From Fibrobacter sp. UWP2 (lineage in GTDB: Bacteria; Fibrobacterota; Fibrobacteria; Fibrobacterales; Fibrobacteraceae), in assembly GCF_900141705.1 (NCBI RefSeq), contig NZ_FQYM01000022.1:1-53735 (forward strand): a DNA stretch of 53,735 nt, given 5' to 3'. Position 1 is the first letter of the stretch, and every line of letters starts with the position of its first letter. A program made the translations under genes and the position numbers. This document shows, piece after piece, positions 43,515-51,242 of the stretch. The notes under the pieces are model-generated. The model was not told the origin of the DNA. It was given only the letters and a program-made list of their open reading frames with translations, and did not search any database.

Positions 43515-44317
43515 AAACCCCAATTTAGAAAAAAAAACGCCCGGTACGCCGTGAGCCACAAAGCCCCTTGCCTAAAGCAAGGGGCGGTGGCGAGAGCACG
43601 GCTCCATTCAAGAATTTTAGACCCGTGACAAGAGCCGTGCGGTCTCGTGTGAGGCGGGGTTTTCGACGGCAGGAAGCGCCAAGGCGATTTTTTCGAGAAT
43701 GGTCATAAACCCCAATTTAGAAAAAAAACCGCCCGGTACGCCGTGAGCCACAAAGCCCCTTGCCTAAAGCAAGGGGCGGTGGCGAGAGCACGGCTCCATT
43801 CAAGAATTTTAGACCCGTGACAAGAGCCGTGCGGTCTCGTGTGAGGCGGGGTTTTCGACGGCAGGAAGCGCCAAGGCGATTTTTTCGAGAATGGTCATAA
43901 ACCCCAATTTAGAAAAAATCCGCCCGGTACGCCGTGAGCCACAAAGCCCCTTGCCTAAAGCAAGGGGCGGTGGCGAGAGCACGGCTCCATTCAAGAATTT
44001 TAGACCCGTGACAAGAGCCGTGCGGTCTCGTGTGAGGCGGGGTTTTCGACGGCAGGAAGCGCCAAGGCGATTTTTTCGAGAATGGTCATAAACCCCAATT
44101 TAGAAAAAATCCGCCCGGTACGCCGTGAGCCACAAAGCCCCTTGCCTAAAGCAAGGGGCGGTGGCGAGAGCACGGCTCCATTCAAGAATTTTAGGCCCGC
44201 GACAAGAGCCGTGCGGTCTCGTGAGAGGCGGGGTTTTCGACGGCAGGAAGCGCCAAGGCGATTTTTTCGAGAATGGTCATAAACCCCAATTTAGAAAAGA
44301 ATCCGCCCGGTACGCGG
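43462..44317. repeat. tandem array of 191-192 bp units copying the 5' end of the radical SAM gene
   Basis: The segment from the gene's 18th codon through its start codon and -10 element to CGCCCGGTACG occurs five times. Its start codons (minus strand) are at 43514, 43706, 43898, 44089 and 44280, a period of 192, 192, 191, 191. The copies are joined by four copies of a 115-base spacer. Each spacer has hairpin GCCCCTTGC/GCAAGGGGC (43563-43585 in the first) and stem GCACGGCTC/GAGCCGTGC. Units differ mainly in the A-run after TTAG; the outermost one has a few substitutions. Each extra copy encodes the gene's first 18 codons plus 11 new ones, ending in TAA (first: 43617-43706). The period is too long for CRISPR. 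Confidence 0.95.
43522..43527 (-). promoter_or_regulatory. -10 element of the radical SAM gene, repeated in each array unit
   Basis: On the minus strand TAAATT is followed by GGGGTTT and ATG at 43514. The same sequence and spacing precede the four extra start codons at 43706, 43898, 44089 and 44280. No Shine-Dalgarno sequence is present in any copy. Confidence 0.5.
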
Positions 44318-44364
44318 CGTTATTGTTTTTGAGGACGTTACTTGTGCATTTTGTCGGTATCCCA

Positions 44365-44394
44365 TTGACATCGTCCAAAAATTTTGTGTAAATT
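44365..44394 (+). promoter_or_regulatory. promoter of the GGDEF-like gene
   Basis: TTGACA (44365-44370), 18 bases, TAAATT (44389-44394), then TATGGT and ATG at 44401. The -35 is a perfect consensus. The predicted transcript start is at or next to the A of ATG, implying a leaderless mRNA. Confidence 0.7.
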
Positions 44395-44400
44395 TATGGT

Positions 44401-45780
44401 ATGAGCTTCCTATCTTATTTCTTATTCCTTGTCCTTTTTGCCGGTGGTGTCGTCGGGTCGTATTTTATCCCCGAATCAAACATCCCGCTCTATGGCAAGT
44501 TTGTCTTTGTGGGCGCCTGGGGCGCCGTGGTATGGTTCATCTACTTTATCTCTTGCAAGCGAAAGTTCCAGGAAGCCGAAGAAAATTACGTGGAATCCCT
44601 GAATGAGGCCAAACAGTCCGCCCCCAAGACGGAATACATCCCTGTGGTCCCGACTGTGGGCGACGAAGAGACTAAGGCGGATTCCCCCGTCCCCGTCAAG
44701 AATCCGTTCGAGAGCATTTTGCCGCCGGGCGCCATGCCCGCCAAGGAAGTGTTCGAGAAACTGGACGCGGCGGCACGCCCCGTTTTCCCGCTGGAGCCGT
44801 GGAACGCCTTTTGCAAGGAAATCCTCAAGAATCGCCCGTTCCCCGAGGTGGTGGGCGCCCTCGAAAAGGCTTTGCCGCTTTTGTTCCCCAATGCCGCCGG
44901 CATCCTCTACATGTATGGCGATGTGCAGTCGGAACTCCGTAAAATATTCTCGTTTGGCGACTTCGTGGTGAGCGACGACGTGATTATGCCCGCTGAGTGC
45001 GCGAGCTTCAACAAGGGCGACATCGTAATAACCGACTTTGCCTCGGGCAAGTCCGATGGCGGTTGCACCCACCTGCACCACCACCCGCAGGGGATTGCCT
45101 TCTGCGCCCCCATCGAGGGGCTAGAAGAGCATTTTGGCATCTTGACCATCCAGGTCGACAAGATACCCGAGGGCGAGACCCTGGAATTCTGGAAGGCGAA
45201 GGTGAGCATCGTAGCTGCCACGTTTGGTCTCTATGTGGCGAACCAGAACTTGAATTTGCGTTTCCAGCAACACAGCATTCGGGACGGGCTCACGGGTCTT
45301 TTCAACAAGCGCTACATGGAAGAATCCCTCACGCGCGAGATTTCTGCCGCCGCCCGTCACGGGACCCCGATCGGCATCATCATGCTTTGCCCGGACGCCG
45401 TCCAAGAGATTCAAAAGACCCGCGGAAGGCATGCCGTGGAGCAGATGCTCTGGGAGCTGGGGCAACGTCTCCCGAACTTCATCCGCACCGAGGACATCCC
45501 GTGCCGTTACGAAGGGGACGTGTTCTGCATTATCTTGCCGGGCGCCGACTACAAGATTACGCGCGACCGTGCCGAAAAGATTCGTTACGAGATTTCCCAG
45601 TTGCAGGTCAGCTATGGCGACATCATTTTGGCGACGACGCTCAGCTTGGGCGTTTCTGTGCTGCCGGTGCACGCCGTCGATGCCGAAACGCTGATATATG
45701 CGGCCCATGCCTCAATGCAAATGGCTGAGACCAATGGCGGCAACCGCGTGGTCCTGGCCGACGCCCTGCAAAAACAGTGA
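44401..45780 (+). CDS. membrane protein with GAF-like and degenerate GGDEF domains
   Basis: Two N-terminal membrane helices (about 3-23 and 33-52), a linker rich in Pro, Glu and Val, a GAF-like region (about 135-275) and a GGDEF-type domain (about 290-455) beginning DGLTGLFNKRYMEESL. The signature GGDEF reads EGDVF (371-375): the first Gly and the catalytic Glu are both changed. It is therefore probably not an active diguanylate cyclase, and more likely a receptor or structural domain. An RND exporter gene follows after 16 bases on the same strand, so the two are probably cotranscribed. Confidence 0.83.
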   Translation: MSFLSYFLFLVLFAGGVVGSYFIPESNIPLYGKFVFVGAWGAVVWFIYFISCKRKFQEAEENYVESLNEAKQSAPKTEYIPVVPTVGDEETKADSPVPVKNPFESILPPGAMPAKEVFEKLDAAARPVFPLEPWNAFCKEILKNRPFPEVVGALEKALPLLFPNAAGILYMYGDVQSELRKIFSFGDFVVSDDVIMPAECASFNKGDIVITDFASGKSDGGCTHLHHHPQGIAFCAPIEGLEEHFGILTIQVDKIPEGETLEFWKAKVSIVAATFGLYVANQNLNLRFQQHSIRDGLTGLFNKRYMEESLTREISAAARHGTPIGIIMLCPDAVQEIQKTRGRHAVEQMLWELGQRLPNFIRTEDIPCRYEGDVFCIILPGADYKITRDRAEKIRYEISQLQVSYGDIILATTLSLGVSVLPVHAVDAETLIYAAHASMQMAETNGGNRVVLADALQKQ

Positions 45781-45796
45781 CATTAGGAAATAGCAA

Positions 45797-48382
45797 ATGA
45801 ACCAAAGTAAAATAGAGCGCTTTGCCGCGCATTATGTGAATTTTGTTGAACGGAACAAGTGGAAATCGTTCCTGGTAATCATAGCCATCCTTGTTTTGAG
45901 CCTGATTCCCACGGTGCTGAAGTTGCAAATCCACACGGACTTGGCGACGCTTTTGCCCGAGGGGACTCCCAGCGTAATCGCCCTTGAGGAATCGTATCAG
46001 CGCTTTGGCAGCACTGACCGCTTTATGATCGCCATCCAGGCGAAGGACCCGTACCTGGTCGCTCGCCTGCAGGACAGCATCCAGGAATACATCAACGCGA
46101 ACTGGCAAGACGACATCATCAGCAAGCCGCAGGTGAAAAACGACAATGCCTTCTTTACCAAGAACGCCCTGATTTATTTGCCCATCGAGCATCTGGAACG
46201 TATCCGCGACAACCTCGAAGACATCCAGCTCGAAATTGGCCGCAAAAACGGACCGCTGGTTGTGGACCTCCTGGCTGCGAGCGACAGTTCTTCTGCCGAC
46301 TCCGCCGCGCCCGCCAAAAAGGAACGCGTGTGGTTCGACGCCAACCTGCCGCAGGCCCTTGGCCTCCCCGACGAGGCCGCCGATGCCTTTGAGTCGTTCT
46401 TCAAAAAGAAGGATGAAAACGGGGCCGAGACCGCCAAGGACGAGGGCCCCAAGCGCAATTTGCCTAAGGAACTCAAGACTCGCCTGATTGGCGAGGACAA
46501 GCACGACTCCACTCTCTTCAACGGCGTAGTGCAGTGCAAGCTGGTCCGTCCATCCACCGACGTGGACTTTGTGAAGCACATTATTTCGCGTTCCGACACC
46601 CTGATTGAAAAATTCAGCAGCGTCGATTACGGCCAGCCGGTACTCATCACCATGGAAGGTTCCTACGAGGGACTGAACGAGGTAAACGACATCATGAGCG
46701 ACAGCACCATCTCGATGGTCATTGCCGTGGTGCTCATTTTCTTGATTGTTGCCTTCTTCTTCCGCAGCGCCGTCAAGGCTCCGCTTTTGATGCTTGCCCA
46801 GGTGCTTTTGGCCTGCTCGCTCACCATGTGCTTTACCACGCTCTATTACGGTGCCTTGAACCCGTTCACGGTGCTGGTGACAAGCATTATCCTCGGTATG
46901 GGTGTGGACTATTCGATTCACTTTATGGGAACGTGCCAGCGCTTCTACACGGCCTGTGGCGACTTGAAGCTTGCCATGGAACAAAGTGTTGCCCGTTTGC
47001 TCCGCCCCATGGCGCTTGCCGCTCTCACCACCATTGCTGGGCTCCTCTCGCTCTTGATTGCCAAGTTTGTCGGGTTCTACGAGTTCGGCGTCATCTCGGC
47101 GGTGGGCATATTCTTCAGTTTTGCCACGGCCATCTTCGCCATGCCGGTGTTCATCTTTGTGGCAGGTGGGCTCCCGCCGCGCCCGCGCAACTCGTTCTTC
47201 CCCAAGTCTTGGGACGACGACAAGGTGATGCGTTTCTTTAGGCGCGCCGCCATTGCCGGAGGCATTTTCTCCATTGTGATGCTGTGCTTTACGCCTTACC
47301 TGGAATTCGAGTACAACTTCAAGAACCTGCGCCGCCCGCCCAAGGAGAACGTGCAGGAGACGAGGAAGTCCATCAGTACGGGTAACGCCCTTGCTAGTAA
47401 CCGCAAGAGTTCCACGCCGGCGGCTGTGATGGCGACCCGCGCCGAACTTCTGGATTCCCTGTACGACACGCTCATGGTGCGCATGCACGTGGAGCACGAT
47501 TCCACGCTCCGCAGCTTCCTCACGCTCAAAACGTTTATGCCTTCGCAAAAGGACCAACAAGAGCGTATGGAGGTGATTGACGAAATCAAGGAACTTGCCG
47601 AGGCCCGCGTGTTTGACCGTGCTACGGGCGACGACAGCGTAAACATCGCGACGCTCCGCAAACTGGCTGAGGAGGTGGCTCCGTTCACGGTCGATTCCCT
47701 GCCCGAGTGGGCGGTGGACCTGCTCAAAGAAAAGGACGGCAGCGTCGGCAAGATTGGCTTTATTTACGGTCGCTACAACAGTTCCGACGCCCGCGAGGCG
47801 GGCGAGTGGCAAGATCGTTATGGCCATTGGGAATTCGGCGGCGAAAAACTGAAGGTGTTCAGCAGCCAATTCATCTTGGCCGACGTGGTGCGCGCCGTGA
47901 AGTACGATTCCATGCGCATGGCTTTTGTGGTGATTCTCGTGATTATCGCCATCCTGGCGCTCTCGTTGCGCAAGCTGAAGCTGGTGCTTATCTCGGCGGG
48001 TTCGCTCCTCATAGGTCTTTTGTGGAGTGCCGGCTTGTTGGGCGTTTTGAACGTGACCATAGGTCTTGGGCACATCGGCATTTACAACGTGGTGGTGATC
48101 CCCGCGGTGCTGGGCCTTGCCATCGACTCGACCATCCATCTGCTGGTGGGTTGGTCCCAGGACCCGTCCATGACGCCGCGCATGCTTGTCGACAACATTG
48201 GCCGCTTGGTGATGGCGAGTTCCGTTACCACGGCGGCGGGTTTTGCCGGGGCTTTGGGTGTTGAGCACAAGGGGCTTCGCACCATTGGCGAACTGGCCTC
48301 GACCTCCATTTTGGCGTTCCTGGTGGCATCCCTGATATTCACCATCTTCTTCGCCATAGTCTTCCTCAAAAAGAAGAATTGA
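45797..48382 (+). CDS. RND-type (MMPL family) exporter
   Basis: An 861-residue inner-membrane protein with the RND layout: one N-terminal helix (about 22-42), a large extracytoplasmic domain, five to six helices (about 305-470; DYSIHFMGTCQRF carries the conserved Asp of the helix-4 region), a second external domain, and a second helix group (about 700-855; LGLAIDSTIHLLVG, again with Asp). Members export lipids, hopanoids or other hydrophobic compounds using the proton gradient. The first external domain includes an Asp/Ala/Lys-rich insert (about 155-230). It is probably in one operon with the GGDEF-like gene. The substrate is unknown. Confidence 0.87.
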   Translation: MNQSKIERFAAHYVNFVERNKWKSFLVIIAILVLSLIPTVLKLQIHTDLATLLPEGTPSVIALEESYQRFGSTDRFMIAIQAKDPYLVARLQDSIQEYINANWQDDIISKPQVKNDNAFFTKNALIYLPIEHLERIRDNLEDIQLEIGRKNGPLVVDLLAASDSSSADSAAPAKKERVWFDANLPQALGLPDEAADAFESFFKKKDENGAETAKDEGPKRNLPKELKTRLIGEDKHDSTLFNGVVQCKLVRPSTDVDFVKHIISRSDTLIEKFSSVDYGQPVLITMEGSYEGLNEVNDIMSDSTISMVIAVVLIFLIVAFFFRSAVKAPLLMLAQVLLACSLTMCFTTLYYGALNPFTVLVTSIILGMGVDYSIHFMGTCQRFYTACGDLKLAMEQSVARLLRPMALAALTTIAGLLSLLIAKFVGFYEFGVISAVGIFFSFATAIFAMPVFIFVAGGLPPRPRNSFFPKSWDDDKVMRFFRRAAIAGGIFSIVMLCFTPYLEFEYNFKNLRRPPKENVQETRKSISTGNALASNRKSSTPAAVMATRAELLDSLYDTLMVRMHVEHDSTLRSFLTLKTFMPSQKDQQERMEVIDEIKELAEARVFDRATGDDSVNIATLRKLAEEVAPFTVDSLPEWAVDLLKEKDGSVGKIGFIYGRYNSSDAREAGEWQDRYGHWEFGGEKLKVFSSQFILADVVRAVKYDSMRMAFVVILVIIAILALSLRKLKLVLISAGSLLIGLLWSAGLLGVLNVTIGLGHIGIYNVVVIPAVLGLAIDSTIHLLVGWSQDPSMTPRMLVDNIGRLVMASSVTTAAGFAGALGVEHKGLRTIGELASTSILAFLVASLIFTIFFAIVFLKKKN

Positions 48383-48415
48383 CGAAAAACCGCCAAAAAA
48401 GGCTATAAAACGGAA

Positions 48416-48452
48416 AAACCCCTCGGCTTTTAGGCTGAGGGATTTTTTTTGG
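48416..48452 (+). terminator. terminator of the RND exporter gene
   Basis: CCCTCGGC and GCTGAGGG-type arms (about 48419-48441) form a hairpin with loop TTTTAG, followed by ATTTTTTTT. It lies about 35 bases after the stop codon. Confidence 0.85.
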
Positions 48453-48678
48453 GGGTTAGGAGGAGAACAAAGAGTTCTTGACCATAAGATACCATTTTGA
48501 GAAGGCAAAAACATCCTTTTTTGCATTCCGACCGTTGAAAGTGTTGAGAACTTCTCAATGGGAACAACGGCTTTCGGGAACATTTTTCCCGTTTTTTTGA
48601 GAAAAAGAGGCTTGTGAAAAACTTTCCGCGGGGCGCCTTTGGGCCCTGGGCGGAATTATTTTCTACATTGTGGCTTGT
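48453..48678 (+). other. intergenic region with a second terminator, possible small RNA
   Basis: CGGGAA (48575-48580) and TTCCCG (48586-48591) form a stem followed by seven T (48592-48598), a clear + strand terminator with no gene in front of it. TTGAGA/TCTCAA (about 48544-48557) is a further stem. TTGACC at 48478 could be a -35. A transcript of about 100 bases is possible. TACATT at 48664-48669 is a -10-like element for the next gene. Confidence 0.45.
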
Positions 48679-49611
48679 ATGAAGAAAATTCTCGCTCCCA
48701 TTGTTTTATTCGTGTTGGCTGCTGGGGTGGTTGCGTATTTGCTCATGGATTTTTCCAGGACGGGATCGTCCTTTGACGCCGAAGCCTATTTGCAGGCACG
48801 TGCCAAGATTGATTCGCTAGAGATCCTCCTGTGGGAATCTGCCGACAAGCCCGATGCCCAGCTGGCCATTCGTACCGAACTGGAAACGTCTTGGGAGAAT
48901 TTGAACGCCATGCGTTCCGCCCCCGGTGCAGGTGAACCGGGCGAAGACGGAAAGTCGTTGGGCGGATTCTCGAACGATACGGTTTTGTGGATTGCCGGTG
49001 GCGTCGCCGCCGTCGCCTTCTGTGTGATTTTGTTGATGGCGTTGAGCCACCGCAAAAAGGTGCTCACGCAAAAGCTGGAAGCCCTCAAGGCGGAGCAGCG
49101 CTTCAAGGAGCCCAAGAACGGTTTCGAGAACGACCCGACGCTCATGGCGCCGCGTCCGCGCCCGCAAAAGCGCTCCATTTTGGACGAAGTCGTGGGTGAG
49201 CCCACGGTGACTGAAAAGCCCAAGGTGGTCTTTGAGGACGAGAACGGCGTTCCCGAGAATAAAATCTTGTCGGAGGACCTCGACGCCAAGCCGACATTGC
49301 GCCCCACAGCAAAGGAACGCATCACCAGCGCCATGCAGTCGCTTTCCGACGTGCTCCGTTCCCCGCGCGGTGTCGCCCGCGACAGGACCATGAAGATCCG
49401 CGCCCAGAGCCACAACACTACGGGTGACGCCAGCATCCAGGGCAGTTCCCCCATGAAGACGAACCGCTTTGACCGCGAGTTCACCGAGAAGACCAAGATA
49501 TTGCAAATGTCCCGCCGCGGTTTCCCCGCTTCGGCCATCGCGACCAACTTGAAGATCCCGCAAGAACAGGTGGAAGCCATTATCCGCGAAGCCCAGGAGA
49601 TGGGCGGCTAG
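48679..49611 (+). CDS. membrane-anchored protein with C-terminal HTH-like segment
   Basis: Not recognised. It has an N-terminal helix (about 4-24), a short external region, a second helix (about 100-122, VLWIAGGVAAVAFCVILLMA), and a long cytoplasmic part rich in charged residues. The last 40 residues (ILQMSRRGFPASAIATNLKI, then PQEQVEAIIREAQ) look like a helix-turn-helix similar to the C-terminus of small bacterial DUF6115-type proteins. I start at ATG 48679 rather than the GTG at 48670. truA starts 4 bases after its stop, so the two share a transcript. Confidence 0.6.
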   Translation: MKKILAPIVLFVLAAGVVAYLLMDFSRTGSSFDAEAYLQARAKIDSLEILLWESADKPDAQLAIRTELETSWENLNAMRSAPGAGEPGEDGKSLGGFSNDTVLWIAGGVAAVAFCVILLMALSHRKKVLTQKLEALKAEQRFKEPKNGFENDPTLMAPRPRPQKRSILDEVVGEPTVTEKPKVVFEDENGVPENKILSEDLDAKPTLRPTAKERITSAMQSLSDVLRSPRGVARDRTMKIRAQSHNTTGDASIQGSSPMKTNRFDREFTEKTKILQMSRRGFPASAIATNLKIPQEQVEAIIREAQEMGG

Positions 49612-49615
49612 TTTT

Positions 49616-50368
49616 ATGCGTTACCGCTTCCGCTGCGAATATCTGGGCAGCGCCTTTTACGGATGGCAGGTCCAGAACGAGGCGGGCAAGACCAAGTTCA
49701 TCACAGTCCAGTCTGCGCTCGAGGAAGCTTTCTCGATAGCGCTCCGTACGCCCATTCGGCTTACGGGTTCGGGCCGTACCGATACGGGGGTGCACGCCCG
49801 CGGCCAGTGCGTACACTTTGACTACGACGGCGAGTTGGACCCGTTAAAGACGGTGCATTCCATTAACGGCCTCACCAAGAGGCTCATCCGCATTCGCGAT
49901 TTGGAACGTTGTGCCGACGATTTTAACGCCCGCTACGATGCGGTGCAGCGCTATTACCAGTACACCATCTTCACGCGCCCGGTCGCGCTCATGCGCGAGT
50001 ACGGCTGGGAGTGCGGTTCTCTGCACCTGGATCTCGACGCCATGGAGCGCGAAGCTGCTTCGTTTTTGGGCGAGCACGACTTTATCGATTTTTGCATCCC
50101 CAGGAACGACGGCAAGTCGACGCTCTGTACTTTGTACGAATTCCGCCTAGAACGTGTAAACGAATGGACTTGCGTTTTCCACATCAAGGGGAACCGCTTT
50201 TTGCACCGCCAAGTACGCGCGATGGTCGGGACCTTGTTCGATGTAGGCCGAGGGCGATTCCCCGAGGGAACGGTAAATCAAATATTCGAAAAAAAATTTA
50301 AGGGTGAACGCACATGGGCGCCGCCACAAGGACTTGTACTTCACGACGTGAAGTATGAGGATTATTGA
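49616..50368 (+). CDS. truA: tRNA pseudouridine synthase A
   Basis: Modifies uridines 38-40 of the tRNA anticodon arm to pseudouridine. The catalytic Asp is D56 in GSGRTDTGVHARGQ. Other conserved parts are YLGSAFYGWQVQ, DFNARYDAVQRYYQY and the C-terminal FLHRQVRAMVGTLFDVGRG. Length 250 is normal. It is closely linked to the preceding membrane-protein gene. Confidence 0.95.
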   Translation: MRYRFRCEYLGSAFYGWQVQNEAGKTKFITVQSALEEAFSIALRTPIRLTGSGRTDTGVHARGQCVHFDYDGELDPLKTVHSINGLTKRLIRIRDLERCADDFNARYDAVQRYYQYTIFTRPVALMREYGWECGSLHLDLDAMEREAASFLGEHDFIDFCIPRNDGKSTLCTLYEFRLERVNEWTCVFHIKGNRFLHRQVRAMVGTLFDVGRGRFPEGTVNQIFEKKFKGERTWAPPQGLVLHDVKYEDY

Positions 50369-50369
50369 T

Positions 50370-50500
50370 CAATGTGTAGTGATTGATGTGAAGTGTGGAA
50401 TGTCTTAAACGATACATGGTGCTTTAGCACCTTAGTAGAGTTATCCTCTATGAGGAAATCTCACATCACACATTACACTTTTCACATTGCCGTCGCCGCG
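50370..50500. repeat. imperfect long inverted repeat between truA and pdxJ
   Basis: The left part (CAATGTG at 50370 and following GTGATTGATGTGAAGTGT) is partly complementary to the right part, which ends ACACTTTTCACATTG near 50488. Inside lie GGTGCT/AGCACC (50418-50431) and a second small stem. TCGCCGC/GCGGCGA (50493-50510) overlaps the pdxJ stop. None has a T tract, so I do not call a terminator. Confidence 0.5.
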
Positions 50501-51229
50501 TTAGCGGCGAATGGCCTCTAACATTTCTTTTACGGCTTTTTCCATGCCCACAAACACGGCGCGGCTCACAATGCTGTGGCCCACGTTGATTTCTTCGATG
50601 CCCTCGATTGCGGCGATGGCGCCCACGTTACGGTAGTTGAGGCCGTGGCCGGCGAGCACGCGGAGCCCGTACTTGCGGGCGAGAACCGTCATGTCCTCGA
50701 TGGCCGAGACTTCGCGGTCCACTTCCTGGATGCTGCCGAGGTCGCAGGCGGCGGCGTACTTGCCGGTGTTGAATTCCACAAAGTCGGCGCCAATTTTCTT
50801 GGCCGCCTTCACCTGTTCGGTCTCGGGCTCAATAAATACGCATACGGCAATGTCGTTGCTCTTGAGAGTCATTACGAATTTGGCGAGTTCGTCAATCTTG
50901 GCGGTGACGTTCAGCCCGCCCTCGGTGGTGATTTCTTGGCGGTTCTCGGATACGAGCGTCACCAGGTCGGGTTGCACGTTCGTCGCGAACTGGAGCATCT
51001 CTGCCGTCGGGGCGATTTTCAGGTTGAGCTTGGTGGTCACCGTGCCGCGAAGCAGGCGGATGTCGCGGTCCTGGATGTGTCGCTTGTCTTCGCGCAGGTG
51101 GGCCGTAATGCCGTGGCAACCGGCGAGTTCTGCAATGAGGGCCGCCGTGACCGGGTCCGGTTCCCTGATTTTGCGGGCTTCACGGATGGTGGCGATGTGA
51201 TCGACATTGACTCCAAGTTTTGCGCTCAT
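50501..51229 (-). CDS. pdxJ: pyridoxine 5'-phosphate synthase
   Basis: The last step of the DXP-dependent vitamin B6 pathway: it condenses 3-amino-2-oxopropyl phosphate with 1-deoxyxylulose 5-phosphate. Family features are LGVNVDHIATIREAR at the start, GITAHLREDKRHIQDRDI, IAPTAEML, and the C-terminal VLAGHGLNYRNVGAIAAI and EEINVGHSIVSRA phosphate-binding parts. It is 242 residues. AAGGAG precedes the ATG. It follows the YibQ-like gene by 13 bases on the same strand; DXP is also the precursor for the MEP pathway to which ispF belongs. Confidence 0.96.
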   Translation of the reverse strand: MSAKLGVNVDHIATIREARKIREPDPVTAALIAELAGCHGITAHLREDKRHIQDRDIRLLRGTVTTKLNLKIAPTAEMLQFATNVQPDLVTLVSENRQEITTEGGLNVTAKIDELAKFVMTLKSNDIAVCVFIEPETEQVKAAKKIGADFVEFNTGKYAAACDLGSIQEVDREVSAIEDMTVLARKYGLRVLAGHGLNYRNVGAIAAIEGIEEINVGHSIVSRAVFVGMEKAVKEMLEAIRR

Positions 51230-51242
51230 TACGGTCTCCTTG

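Noticed and set aside
43617-44280. Array mini-ORFs as established small-protein genes
   Set aside because: Their first 18 codons are simply copied from the radical SAM gene and the rest may be chance; kept as a hypothesis only.
43462-44317. CRISPR array
   Set aside because: The period is 191-192 bases, the spacers are nearly identical to each other and there are no cas genes; it is a tandem duplication of a gene start.
45641-48583. 980-codon open frame on the minus strand
   Set aside because: It lies opposite the RND exporter and GGDEF-like genes, is rich in His, Arg and Glu in a way typical of antisense frames in GC-rich genes, and shows no domain; the plus-strand genes are clear.
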